From assembly GCA_026692865.1 (NCBI GenBank), contig JAPLNI010000029.1, forward strand, positions 1-64,000: DNA of 64,000 nt. Reading direction: 5' to 3'. Each line of letters starts with the position of its first letter. The stretch's first letter is position 1. The notes under the pieces are model-generated. The model saw only the letters and a list, made by a program, of their open reading frames with translations. It had not been told where the DNA came from and did not search any database. Made by a program: the position numbers and the translations under genes. Shown piece by piece: positions 54,209 through 63,496 of the stretch. The stretch is from Planctomycetota bacterium. GTDB taxonomy: Bacteria; Planctomycetota; Planctomycetia; Pirellulales; Pirellulaceae.

Positions 54209-54970
54209 TTGGCCATTTCGATCCGCGCAATGACGGTCGCATATCAACGAAAGCCTGTCCTTTGGGAAGTCAATCTGGACATTCCAACGGGGAAGCTTGT
54301 GGGCCTCGTTGGGCCCAACGGAGCTGGTAAGAGTACGCTCCTGAAAGCCATTCTGGGCATGGTCCCAACGATTGGTGGAAGCGTGTCGATCTTCGGTCTT
54401 GATTACCAAGATGTTCGTTCCCGCGTTGCTTACGTGCCACAGCGTAGTAGTGTCGACTGGGATTTTCCGGCGACAGTTCGTGACGTCGTGACAATGGGGA
54501 CGTATGGATCTGCAGGTTGGTTTTGGCCGCTTACCAAACGCGAACGCAATCGAGCTCATGAAGCCATGGAACAAGTTGGAATTTTAGACTTGGCCAATCG
54601 CCCGATTAATCAACTCTCAGGTGGTCAACAGCAGCGCGCCTTTCTCGCGCGAGCACTTGCTCAGCAAGCAGATCTTTTTCTTATGGACGAACCCTTTGCG
54701 GCAGTAGATGCCGCGACCGAGCGAGCCATTGTGGATTGCTTGCGTCGCCTTCAAGAGCTTGGCAAGACGACCCTCGTTGTCCATCACGACTTGCATACGG
54801 TCCCTGAGTACTTCGACTACTTGGTCTTGCTGAACGTGCGGACCGTCGCAGTCGGGCCTATGGCAGAAACCTTTACCGACGAGAACCTTCAACGGACCTA
54901 TGGAGGACGACTCACGATTTTAGACGAAGTCTCCGAGGCAATTCGAAGGCGCGAGGCGGCACGGCCATGA
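54209..54970 (+). CDS. Mn/Zn-type ABC transporter ATP-binding protein
   Basis: This 253-residue ABC ATPase powers a divalent-metal importer of the Mnt/Znu/Sit type. Walker A GPNGAGKST is at 35-43, the Q-loop lies in VAYVPQRSSVDWDFP (near 75), the signature is LSGGQQQ near 137, and Walker B with LFLMDEPF is near 160, followed by the switch His in VVHHDLHT. PQRSSVDWDFP followed by MGTYG is characteristic of manganese/zinc ATPases. It starts at TTG with a strong Shine-Dalgarno site, and overlaps the next permease gene by 4 bases. Confidence 0.93.
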   Translation: MAISIRAMTVAYQRKPVLWEVNLDIPTGKLVGLVGPNGAGKSTLLKAILGMVPTIGGSVSIFGLDYQDVRSRVAYVPQRSSVDWDFPATVRDVVTMGTYGSAGWFWPLTKRERNRAHEAMEQVGILDLANRPINQLSGGQQQRAFLARALAQQADLFLMDEPFAAVDAATERAIVDCLRRLQELGKTTLVVHHDLHTVPEYFDYLVLLNVRTVAVGPMAETFTDENLQRTYGGRLTILDEVSEAIRRREAARP

Positions 54971-56445
54971 TGTCAGTTGGGATATTGTTTGGGATGTTAT
55001 TTGGAATTCATTGGGAGAGCCTTTCGTTTCACCTGCTCGGCATCGCAATGCTGCTTGAAAGCGAGGCGGTGGAAAGCTTTACTCCTTTAACATTTGATTA
55101 CAACACACAAGTCGTTGTGGTCGGCACATCGCTTCTCGGCTTTGCAGGTGGCGCGATTGGTGTGCTATTGCTCCTTCGCAAGAGAGCTCTCATCGGTGAC
55201 GCAATTGCGCATGCAACTCTTCCCGGGCTCGCGTTGGCTTTCTTCGTTGCAACAGCACTTCAAATAGATGGAAAGTCGCTTTGGGTTTTGTTACCTGGTG
55301 CAGCGATTACGGGACTAATAGGAGCAATGACCGTCGTTGCGATTCGTACGTTTTCGCCGATTAAAGAAGACGCCGCGATGGGGATAGTTTTGAGCGTTTT
55401 TTTCGGTGCGGGTATTGCGATGATGCGAATCATTCAGCAAATGCCCGATGGCTATGCAGCAGGCTTGGAAGGTTTCATTTTTGGTAAAACAGCCTCGATG
55501 CGTTTTCAAGATGCTTGGCTGATCGCGGTTAGTGGCGCGACAATTATTGGATTGCTCGTTCTCTTTCGGCGACAAGTAGAATTGATGTGCTTTGATGAGT
55601 CGTTAGCTCGCACACAAGGCTGGCCGGTAACCTTGGTAGATATTGGACTGATGGCAGCAACGACCACTATCGTCATTGTCGGATTACAAGCCGTGGGAAT
55701 GATTCTGATCATCGCGATGCTTGTCATCCCAGCAGCGGCTGCACGTTTTTGGACTTGGCGATTATGGCCGACGATCGCGACCTCTTCGTTTATTGGTTGT
55801 ATCGGTGCCGCTTCCGGAGCCATCATTAGCACGATGGCCCCACGAGTTCCTTCGGGAGCCGCAATCGTTATCGTGCTGGTAATTCTGTTTTCCTTCAGCG
55901 CCCTCTTCGGCCGAAAGAATGGAACGGTTTGGCGGTGGGCACGCCGTTACCAGCAGCGTCGTGAAACCGATCAACAGCATTTGCTGAGGTCAATATACGA
56001 ATGGTTAGAGTTAAAAGGTTCGAAGCCTCACGACTTTGGTCAAACTCGATCAGAAAGCTTTCTCCTGAACGACTTAGAGTTTGTAAGAAACTGGTCTCCC
56101 TTGCGGCTAGCACGGACGGCAAATCGATTCCAACGCGATGGTCTTCTGCTTCAGTTGAGCCAAAATCGATGGGCGCTCACCGCTACTGGAATTCAGCAAT
56201 GCGTCCGAGCGATTCGCCAACACCGTTTGCTTGAATTGTATTTCGCTCAGATTGCCAATTTGTCTCCCGAGGCGATCGATCGCGGTGCCGACTACAGCGA
56301 ACATGCGCTTAACGATCAGATGCTTGCCGAACTCGAGCGGGATATTGCTGGTGCATCGATTGGTTATGCTGTTCCTGACAGCTTGCATCCGATTGGCAAT
56401 GTCCAATCTTTGAATCATCAATCCCGAAACGAGGCAAATCCATAA
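54967..56445 (+). CDS. metal ABC permease fused to DtxR/MntR-like domain (first)
   Basis: This 492-residue fusion has a permease (about residues 35-330, with about eight helices, family block GDAIAHATLPGLALAF and GMILIIAMLVIPAAAA). A cytoplasmic winged helix and a DtxR-type dimer/metal domain follow (about 337-470). In the latter, LTATGIQQCVRAIRQHRLLELYFAQ and the GADYSEHALNDQM helix match the iron-dependent repressor dimerisation domain. The usual C-terminal PHG...IP metal motif is degenerate here (SLHPIG). Overlaps with both neighbours show a tight operon. Confidence 0.88.
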   Translation: MMSVGILFGMLFGIHWESLSFHLLGIAMLLESEAVESFTPLTFDYNTQVVVVGTSLLGFAGGAIGVLLLLRKRALIGDAIAHATLPGLALAFFVATALQIDGKSLWVLLPGAAITGLIGAMTVVAIRTFSPIKEDAAMGIVLSVFFGAGIAMMRIIQQMPDGYAAGLEGFIFGKTASMRFQDAWLIAVSGATIIGLLVLFRRQVELMCFDESLARTQGWPVTLVDIGLMAATTTIVIVGLQAVGMILIIAMLVIPAAAARFWTWRLWPTIATSSFIGCIGAASGAIISTMAPRVPSGAAIVIVLVILFSFSALFGRKNGTVWRWARRYQQRRETDQQHLLRSIYEWLELKGSKPHDFGQTRSESFLLNDLEFVRNWSPLRLARTANRFQRDGLLLQLSQNRWALTATGIQQCVRAIRQHRLLELYFAQIANLSPEAIDRGADYSEHALNDQMLAELERDIAGASIGYAVPDSLHPIGNVQSLNHQSRNEANP

Positions 56446-57806
56446 TGCAAACGCCTTGGATTACGATGGATTATTGGTTAGATGGCTGGATTGTTGTTAT
56501 AGCGATTCTCGCAAGTGTTTCTGCAGCCATTCTTGGGAACTTCTTGGTGCTTCGACGGCTCAGTTTGCTAAGCGATGCGATTAGCCATAGCATTCTTCCC
56601 GGGCTCGCTGCTGCTTATTTGCTTACAGCTAATCGCTACTCTTGGACGGCTTTGATTGGAGCCATTGCGGTCGGTTTGATTACGGTTTGGTTGACTGAAT
56701 TGATAGGCCAGTATGGTCGCGTTGACGAAGGGGCCTCAACGGGGATTGTCTTTACAGGCTTGTTCGCACTGGGTTTGATCATGATCGTACAAGCGGCCGA
56801 TCGAGTTGACTTGGATCCAAATTGCGTGCTCTTCGGGGATATTGAATTGAGTCCGCTCGATTCTATTGTGACTTCGATAGGTGTCATCCCAAGATCTGCA
56901 ATCGTTTTGACGGTTTGTCTGTTACTAAATACGTTGTTCGTTGTTTTGCTATTTCGTCTATTGCGAATCGCAACATTTGATCCGCAGCTAGCGACCAGTT
57001 TGGGCGTGAGTCCTCGCGTTCTGCACTATGCGTTGGCGACATTGGTTGCAATTACGAGCGTATGTAGCTTTGAAGCGGTCGGAAACGTGTTGGTTGTCAC
57101 GATGTTTATTGTGCCGCCCACGATTGCTTTTCTGCTAGTCAATCGACTGCCTATGATGATTCTCGCCAGCGTGGGCGTTGCGGCTCTGGCAGCTGTCGTC
57201 GGGCATCTTTCTGCAGTCGCTGTTCCCCTAATGTTTGGTTACAAAAGCACAAGTACGGCTGCGATGATCAGTGTTGTGTCGGGAATATTCTTGGCACTCG
57301 CAATTCTGTTTAATGTAAAGACCGGAGTTATGGTCCAAGCGTTTCGACGTAATCAATTAGCTTGGTCCATTCTCCGGCAAGATATTCTGGCACTCCTGTT
57401 TCGTGATAGCGAACGAGGGCAAGCAGCACGAAGCTTACGAGACATCACCACGACCTTGTTGTCACAAAGCTGGATTACAGCGATGGCGTTGCGAGGGCTT
57501 GTGTGGCGTGGATACGTGACTCGCGTAAATGATCAGACAAGTTCTCAGGCATCAAGTTCTAGTAACAGCACTGTTGGCTACACACTATCCAACGATGGGC
57601 GTCGTCATGCTCAAAACCTTGTTCGCTCGCATCGACTTTGGGAGCAGTACCTTGCAACCACTGGAACGCAATTGGATCGTATTCATGCTCAGGCAGAAAC
57701 ACTTGAACACTTCACCAACCCAGCCTTGCGGCAACAGCTGGACTCCGAAACACAGCAGCCGCAATCAGATCCCCATGGAAAAGCGATTCCGCCTGAAGAA
57801 AAATAG
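56445..57806 (+). CDS. metal ABC permease fused to DtxR/MntR-like domain (second)
   Basis: This 453-residue fusion is of the same kind. The permease (about 10-290) carries GNFLVLRRLSLLSDAISHSILPGLA and GNVLVVTMFIVPPTIAF. The C-terminal part has a winged-helix-like segment (ALRGLVWRGYVTR), then LSNDGRRHAQNLVRSHRLWEQYL, AQAETLEHF and, at the very end, DPHGKAIPPEE, which fits the DtxR-family DPHGxxIP metal motif. The start overlaps the first permease stop (TAATG). The pair probably forms a heterodimeric channel. No separate metal regulator gene is seen. Confidence 0.88.
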   Translation: MQTPWITMDYWLDGWIVVIAILASVSAAILGNFLVLRRLSLLSDAISHSILPGLAAAYLLTANRYSWTALIGAIAVGLITVWLTELIGQYGRVDEGASTGIVFTGLFALGLIMIVQAADRVDLDPNCVLFGDIELSPLDSIVTSIGVIPRSAIVLTVCLLLNTLFVVLLFRLLRIATFDPQLATSLGVSPRVLHYALATLVAITSVCSFEAVGNVLVVTMFIVPPTIAFLLVNRLPMMILASVGVAALAAVVGHLSAVAVPLMFGYKSTSTAAMISVVSGIFLALAILFNVKTGVMVQAFRRNQLAWSILRQDILALLFRDSERGQAARSLRDITTTLLSQSWITAMALRGLVWRGYVTRVNDQTSSQASSSSNSTVGYTLSNDGRRHAQNLVRSHRLWEQYLATTGTQLDRIHAQAETLEHFTNPALRQQLDSETQQPQSDPHGKAIPPEEK

Positions 57807-57957
57807 ATCAAAGGTAGACACTTCTCGCTGAACGGAAACCGAAAGTAGGTTCCGCTTGCCGAGCGGAATCCGAAAGTAGTTTCTGCCTTCTTAGCGGAAC
57901 TCTTGGGATTCGCCCGGCAGTCGAACCCTACGTCGCGTTATCCGACCAACGCTCTAT
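57807..57957. other. convergent spacer with short repeats
   Basis: These 151 bases hold two related units (GCGGAA or CGGAAA followed by CCGAAAGTAG, near 57834 and 57868). There is also a segment near 57908-57957 that looks like part of a tRNA on the minus strand but does not complete a cloverleaf. It is likely a REP-like array serving as the end of both transcripts. Confidence 0.45.
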
Positions 57958-59382
57958 CTAAATATCAAGTAAGACTTTGATGGGTTCACCTTCACTCAGG
58001 ATCATTGGCCGGCCTATCGGTGTGATGATCTCGCGATGGATGTCGATACCGAGAGCCGTTAATAGAGTCGCGTGAAGATCTGGGACAGTTACTTTATCAG
58101 CGACTTCGTCCCAGTTCTTTTCGGAATCCTTCGATGGAGATGCACTGGTTGCTCCGTGTACGTAACCGCGACGAATTGGGCCGCCGGCAATGAGAGTGCT
58201 GAAGCCAACGGGCCAATGGTCCCGACCACCCGAGACATTGATCTCAGGTGTTCTTCCGAACTCGCCTCCGCAAACAACCAAAGTCGAATCGAAAAGATCC
58301 CGAGCCTTGAGCTCTTTCAGTAACGCTGAGAGGGCAGTATCGAGAGTCTTGCATCGATCGCTTTGAAGCTCATGATTATTGATGTGACTGTCCCAGCCAT
58401 TCAATTCAACCTCGACGCAGCGAACTCCCTGTTCAATCAACCGAATCGCAGCCAGGCAGCCGCGACCAAAAGGTGTCTCGCCAAATCGCGTGCGAGTTTC
58501 TTGCGATTCCTCCTTAATATCGAATGCCTTAATCTGATCGCTTCCCATCATCGCGTTGGCTCGCTCCGTCGCGGTGATGTGCTGCGTCTTGTCGCGATCC
58601 ATGTTTTCAAATCGACCTCGAGTAAATTCGCGATCAACAACAGACGACAATCTTTGAAGACGCTTTTGAATTTCGACATTCGGAGCGGGGCTGCGAAGAT
58701 TTGGCAACGGGCCTTGGGGATCATTCATTTGGAAGGCGTCTAAGTCAGCTCCTAAGTAACCTCCCCGCGCAGGCCACTGACCACTGAGAATCGTCACATG
58801 ACGAGGGATCTCGATCGAGTCTGATGTCTCATGACACAGCACAGCTCCGATAGATGGATGCAACAAAGTTGGATCGCGTCGCCAGCCGGATTTCAGGTGA
58901 TATGTCGCGCGCTCGTGATCACCTTCTTTGCTGACCATCGATCGTACGAGCGTGGTCATATTCAAAAGTTCGGCAGTCTGCGGCATCGTGTCAGCGATTT
59001 CAATCTTGGGGATCGATGTCGAGATTGCCTTGACATCGCCGCCGATCATGGTGCCTGCATGCGGGTCAAATGTTTCGAGCTGACTTGGACCGCCTTGCAT
59101 CCAAAGGACGATCAAAGATCGAGCCGTTTTGGAAGTACGACCATTGCGATCTTCACGCGGTGAATCGGATGCTCGTGCTAACCGGTCCGCGATTTGTGAT
59201 AATCCTAAACCACCAAGCTGAAGACTCGTCGCTGTAAATATCGAACCTCCGAGCCACTGACGACGCTTCATGCGATGCCATGAATCACACTCGGCCGTGT
59301 TGTTAATGACGCTGCTAATGGGGCTGTTCACGGATTTACCCATAGCGACCGCGCTGTGATGTGTTTTATCTGCGATTGTCAT
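57958..59382 (-). CDS. DUF1501 family exported protein (second copy)
   Basis: This 474-residue DUF1501 protein has a leader near residues 40-60 (MKRRQWLGGSIFTATSLQLGG, Tat-like with RR) and the core block LIVLWMQGGPSQLETFDPHAG near 85-105. The later motifs EGDHERATYHLKSGW, GWDSHINNHE, LVVCGGEFGRTPE and SGGRDHWP follow the alkaline-phosphatase-like metal-site spacing. The start is ATG 59382 (MTIADKT) or 59397, the latter overlapping the DUF1549 stop. It is paired with that gene. The function is unknown. Confidence 0.92.
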   Translation of the reverse strand: MTIADKTHHSAVAMGKSVNSPISSVINNTAECDSWHRMKRRQWLGGSIFTATSLQLGGLGLSQIADRLARASDSPREDRNGRTSKTARSLIVLWMQGGPSQLETFDPHAGTMIGGDVKAISTSIPKIEIADTMPQTAELLNMTTLVRSMVSKEGDHERATYHLKSGWRRDPTLLHPSIGAVLCHETSDSIEIPRHVTILSGQWPARGGYLGADLDAFQMNDPQGPLPNLRSPAPNVEIQKRLQRLSSVVDREFTRGRFENMDRDKTQHITATERANAMMGSDQIKAFDIKEESQETRTRFGETPFGRGCLAAIRLIEQGVRCVEVELNGWDSHINNHELQSDRCKTLDTALSALLKELKARDLFDSTLVVCGGEFGRTPEINVSGGRDHWPVGFSTLIAGGPIRRGYVHGATSASPSKDSEKNWDEVADKVTVPDLHATLLTALGIDIHREIITPIGRPMILSEGEPIKVLLDI

Positions 59383-59384
59383 GG

Positions 59385-61106
59385 TTAGTGGTTCCATAAA
59401 AACTCAGTGGAATTGAGTAGAGTCCAAAAAATACCCGCCATCGCTTGAGAACGCGAGATATCTTTTTCAGATAAAAGTTCGATAAACGCATCTGATTCAA
59501 CTTGGGTTGGCAATCGATTTAGCACCGACATGTAGGCCGCTTCGATCGCAGTTTTATTATCGCGAGTCAGCATGGCTATCTGCGAGCTGGCATTAGCGAT
59601 CGGATTCGCCTTGACGCGTTCCCTTAGAAATCGACCGTTCATCAATAGCAATCGTTGCGGGATCGTCACACTTTGAGTGACGAATTCATCTTCGCCGAGA
59701 TCGCCGTAAGCTTTCGTGAAATCATTTACCGTCCCAAAGCGTTCCAATTGACTTACGATCGAGCTATTGTCGTCGATCATTTGCAATCGACATGCTTGAA
59801 GGAGCGATGCTGCGACTTGTTCGGGACGCAGCGGTGTCATCGGAAAGACTGCCAGCGATTCCTCGTGCTTCGAAGTCACCTCGGTCGCTTCATCTTCTAT
59901 ACGTGAGTCGCGTTGGAAGGCCTCGGTAGCGACAATCAAACGCACAAGCCGCTTCACGTCGTAATCGTGCTTTGCAAAGTCATCAGCAAGAATCTCAAGC
60001 CCTGCTGGATAGGGCCCTGTGATAGGAATGTCATCCACAGGATCGACGAGTGGCTTGCCAAATAGAAGAGCCCAAAACCGATTGACGGAAGCTCGAGCGA
60101 AAGCCTTATTTTCAGAGTTCGTCACCCAAACGGCCAGTTGCTCGCGCGGCGATCCGGAGTCGGGTAACAAATCGCGTAAGAATGGTACGTTGGGTTCGAT
60201 CTCGATTTCGTCCGAGCTCCCGAGAAGAGTGACTTTATACTTCCGTTTGTCATTTCGAACTCCGGCAAACACATTCGGAGCATGGATCGCAGCGCTGCTG
60301 TAGAAAGCGGCCAACGAATGGAAGTCGATTTGTTCGCCTTTGCGGGAAGACTCGTCGCTGCCGAGTTGGACATTTCCAACAAAATCATTATGGCACTGTA
60401 AGCAATCGATACGCATTCCAAGAAACGCTCGGGAGGTTCTTCCTGCCAGCCGAACCGGATCCGCACGATTCTTGTTCCCTCCATCGAAGGTCGCGGTAAG
60501 AAAGTTCACCTCAGGATTCGAAGTCCACAAGCCCTCCGAGGTGATCATGCTCCGAACAATTTGGTCATAACGAACGTTGCTTTGAAGCTGCTCGGCCAGC
60601 CACAGTCGGAACCGTCGACGTCGGTAGAGCAGAAACTGCCCATCGTGAGTCCCAACAAACGCTCTCGCAAGTCTCTCGGACAGATAGTTGCTAGAACGAG
60701 AGTCCGCCAGGAGGTAATCGGTCCACCAAGATATCCGATTTTCAGCCGGAACTTGCTCCAGTGTTCGGTACTCCTCGAGCGACAACCCGTTACCGACCAG
60801 CGCCAACGAAAGCCGTCGGCAGATTGCTTCCCACGAAGCAGGCAAGGCTTTCTCGAGGCCCAGGTCACCGATCGATTGGTCTTGCGCGGCGTCTACCGCT
60901 TGTGCAACTTCTTCAATCGATTCGACACGTCCCAGAAGAGCTTCGGGCGCGACGGGACGAAGCTGCGGCGTCGGTGTGATTGCACCGACAAACACTAACA
61001 AAGTCACGGCCCCGCAGAGAAGGAGCAGCAACCGTCGCGGCAGTCTACTTTTTCGAATCCAAGAAATGAATTTCATGATTTGGCTTTTCAGCAGTGGCTT
61101 TAACAT
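59385..61106 (-). CDS. DUF1549/DUF1553 exported protein (second copy)
   Basis: This 573-residue protein has a membrane/signal segment near 25-45 and DUF1549 features (RLSLALVGNGLSLEEY, ITSEGLW, a single CLQCHNDF haem-type motif near 238). The DUF1553 end has FARASVNRFWALLFGKPLVDP and PQRLLLMNGRFL. Unlike the copy at 424 it lacks the PSCyt1 domain and the first CxxCH. The start is ATG 61106 or the in-frame ATG 61076. It is followed directly by the DUF1501 partner. Confidence 0.88.
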   Translation of the reverse strand: MLKPLLKSQIMKFISWIRKSRLPRRLLLLLCGAVTLLVFVGAITPTPQLRPVAPEALLGRVESIEEVAQAVDAAQDQSIGDLGLEKALPASWEAICRRLSLALVGNGLSLEEYRTLEQVPAENRISWWTDYLLADSRSSNYLSERLARAFVGTHDGQFLLYRRRRFRLWLAEQLQSNVRYDQIVRSMITSEGLWTSNPEVNFLTATFDGGNKNRADPVRLAGRTSRAFLGMRIDCLQCHNDFVGNVQLGSDESSRKGEQIDFHSLAAFYSSAAIHAPNVFAGVRNDKRKYKVTLLGSSDEIEIEPNVPFLRDLLPDSGSPREQLAVWVTNSENKAFARASVNRFWALLFGKPLVDPVDDIPITGPYPAGLEILADDFAKHDYDVKRLVRLIVATEAFQRDSRIEDEATEVTSKHEESLAVFPMTPLRPEQVAASLLQACRLQMIDDNSSIVSQLERFGTVNDFTKAYGDLGEDEFVTQSVTIPQRLLLMNGRFLRERVKANPIANASSQIAMLTRDNKTAIEAAYMSVLNRLPTQVESDAFIELLSEKDISRSQAMAGIFWTLLNSTEFLWNH

Positions 61107-61368
61107 AAGACTATTCGGATCAACGTTCCAATTCTTGGAAAACTAATCGATATTCACGCGAAAAATCGGACGCGTCAATTTTTTTGTGACGGCCAATTCA
61201 AACTATTTTAAACGGCTGCAGGTAAAGCACCGTTTTGCACAAGAATGTTAGTGGGGAATCAACAAGGTTCTGCGATTCCTTGAAACATACTTGTTGCGGC
61301 AGGGAGTCTTTGACTGACGACGAACATTGTGCTCGTAGCCTCCGCATCACACATCTCTGCACAACACA
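61107..61368. other. intergenic spacer
   Basis: These 262 bases separate the metal-binding lipoprotein gene from the DUF1549 gene, both on the minus strand. No gene or repeat was recognised. Confidence 0.3.
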
Positions 61369-62358
61369 TCACGGTGCGAAGCGTTTATCCGTCACGGTCC
61401 CTCCTAGCCCTGCCGTGATGACTCGAAAATTGTGGTCCATCATGCCGATGTAGGTTCCTTCGTAAGTCCCCGATGGGCCCAACGCATCGGCGTAGAGCGG
61501 CCCGCCCAACTGGATTTGCTTGCCACGAGCCGCACAGCCTTCGACTAACGCTCGCATGGTGTTACTAGAAACACTCGACTCGACAAAGATGGTTGGAATC
61601 TCACGATCGACAATCATGTTGACTAGTTCAGAAATCGTTGCGAGCCCAGCTTCCGATTCCGTCGACATGCCTTGAACACCTCGAACTTCGATGTTGTATC
61701 TCTTGCCGAAATATTGGAATGCATCGTGGGAAGTTATCAACACTCGCTGATTCTCTGGGATCGTTTTGATAAGCTTTTGTCCGTACTCATCGAGTGCTAG
61801 GAGTTGTTTGCGCAGCTTCTCGCCGCGACCTAACAATACTGTTTTGTTTTCCGGTTGCAAGATTGCGAGCGTTCTCGCAATCTCCAGCGGTGCTTCTGCC
61901 CACAAACTAACGTCCATCCAAATGTGAGGGTCTTCCGCGTGGAGTGAATCTCCATCTGATCGACCATGCTGCTCCCAAACCCATTCACCGATTACGAGCT
62001 TGAGCTGAGAAGGCGGAAGATGGTTGAAGACAGCTCCCATGCGGCCTTCGAGATGAAGGCCGTTGTAGAACAACGCGTTTGCTTGTCGCACAAGGACCAC
62101 ATCATCACGCGTCGGTTTGAAAAGATGCGGATCAACACCCGCACCCATCAACGTGACGCTGTGAACATCCTCACCACCAACCGTTTCGACCAAGTTGCCG
62201 ATCATGCCGGTTGTCGAAACGCACAAGCGTCGACCATCGGCGGCACCCAAATCGTTTCTTACTGCAGTCAGCGAATTGTCCGTCAGCACTTCGGGTGTGC
62301 AACCAGCGAAGGAAGCAAACACCAATATCAGCAACGAACTTTTAACCCACTTGCTCAC
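61369..62358 (-). CDS. metal ABC transporter substrate-binding lipoprotein (TroA/ZnuA family)
   Basis: This 329-residue protein has a lipoprotein signal ending ASFAGC (Cys20). Family motifs place metal ligands at His in GVDPHLFKPT (near 80), His in EDPHIWMD (near 148), His in ITSHDAFQYFG (near 213) and Asp in LYADALG. His rather than Glu at the third position is TroA/ZnuA-like, so Zn and/or Mn is plausible. The connecting loop has few His. It is presumably the partner of the 54-57.8 kb transporter though on the other strand and 3.5 kb away. Its start overlaps the preceding stop by 4 bases. Confidence 0.92.
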   Translation of the reverse strand: MSKWVKSSLLILVFASFAGCTPEVLTDNSLTAVRNDLGAADGRRLCVSTTGMIGNLVETVGGEDVHSVTLMGAGVDPHLFKPTRDDVVLVRQANALFYNGLHLEGRMGAVFNHLPPSQLKLVIGEWVWEQHGRSDGDSLHAEDPHIWMDVSLWAEAPLEIARTLAILQPENKTVLLGRGEKLRKQLLALDEYGQKLIKTIPENQRVLITSHDAFQYFGKRYNIEVRGVQGMSTESEAGLATISELVNMIVDREIPTIFVESSVSSNTMRALVEGCAARGKQIQLGGPLYADALGPSGTYEGTYIGMMDHNFRVITAGLGGTVTDKRFAP

Positions 62359-63470
62359 GACGTGACGATCGTCTTTCCGTCACGAATCGATTCATAAATC
62401 GCTTCGATTACCTTAAGATCCTTCAACCCTTCTTCGCCGGAAACTCGTGACTTCTTGTTTTCTAACACACAGTTTGCGAAATCTTGTAGCTCCAGTTGGA
62501 ACGCATCGACTTGATCAAACTTGATCGGGCCCTTCGAGCTTTCGCCTTGAGTACCTGTGTAGCTGTAGGCCGGATCGAGTTGCATGAAACCATTATCAGC
62601 GTAGGCTCTGAATCGATTCATACCGCTAAAATTGTAACTTGTGGCGCACTGAGCCATCACCCCCGAGGGGAACTTCATTGTCCAAGTAATCGACTCGTCG
62701 ACTTGAGCAAATTTCGTGGCATCAGTCTTCGTCTCTTGAGCCGTAATCGAGATAGGCTCTTCACCGGTCAAGTAGCGGCAAGCTTGCAAAGCGTAAATTC
62801 CAACGTCCATCAATGCACCGCCACCAGCAAGTTGTTTATCAAGCCGCCACTGCTTGGGATCACCGATCTGAAATCCAAAGCCAGCATCGATCAGACGCAT
62901 AGTTCCCAATTCTTTGCTTCTTGCCATCTCGATGCATTTTTGATGATGCGGATCGAATTGACAACGATATCCAATTCCTAGCTGTCGGTCTGCGGCCTTG
63001 CACGCGTCTATCATGCGTTGACATTCGGCGACCGAGTTTGCCATCGGCTTTTCACAGAAGACATGCTTGCCAGCCTTTGCTGCACGAACTGTGTATTCCT
63101 CGTGCATGCTGTTTGGAAGCACAACGTAAACAATATCGATAGCGTCGTCTCCAGCAATCTTGTCGAAGGATTCGTAGTTATAGGTGTGAGCGCGATCAAT
63201 GTTGTACTTCGAAGCCCAAGCTTGTTCTTTCTCTGGCGTACCAGTAACTATCGCAGCCAAGTGGCAGTTACCGGTCTTTTGAAGTGCAGGGGCAATTTGC
63301 TTGGTGCTCAGACTGCCTAGTCCGACTAGCGCAACGCCCAGGCTCTTCTTTTGATCGCCTCGTGCATTTTCCGACGAATAAAAACCGCCGGTTGCTACGC
63401 CTGTTGCAAGTCCTGCCGAAACTGTTTTCACAAACGTTCTTCGAGAAGGTTGGAATGCTGCTGTCATCAA
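62355..63470 (-). CDS. Gfo/Idh/MocA-family oxidoreductase with Tat signal
   Basis: This 371-residue protein has a twin-arginine leader (PSRRTFVKTVSAG near 8-20) and an N-terminal Rossmann fold (GVALVGLGSLS near 45-55). The standard EKPMAN motif lies near 140 and the GGGALMDVGIYALQACRYL helix near 217-235. These enzymes use tightly bound NADP for sugar oxidation/reduction in the periplasm, like glucose-fructose oxidoreductase. The 4-base overlap with the metal-binding lipoprotein gene shows co-transcription, but no functional link is obvious. Confidence 0.92.
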   Translation of the reverse strand: MMTAAFQPSRRTFVKTVSAGLATGVATGGFYSSENARGDQKKSLGVALVGLGSLSTKQIAPALQKTGNCHLAAIVTGTPEKEQAWASKYNIDRAHTYNYESFDKIAGDDAIDIVYVVLPNSMHEEYTVRAAKAGKHVFCEKPMANSVAECQRMIDACKAADRQLGIGYRCQFDPHHQKCIEMARSKELGTMRLIDAGFGFQIGDPKQWRLDKQLAGGGALMDVGIYALQACRYLTGEEPISITAQETKTDATKFAQVDESITWTMKFPSGVMAQCATSYNFSGMNRFRAYADNGFMQLDPAYSYTGTQGESSKGPIKFDQVDAFQLELQDFANCVLENKKSRVSGEEGLKDLKVIEAIYESIRDGKTIVTS

Positions 63471-63496
63471 TTAATCCTTGCTAACGAGAGGGGATA

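Noticed and set aside
57908-57957. Possible tRNA on the minus strand
   Set aside because: It has stretches like D- and T-arms, but no pairing acceptor stem or anticodon stem could be made.
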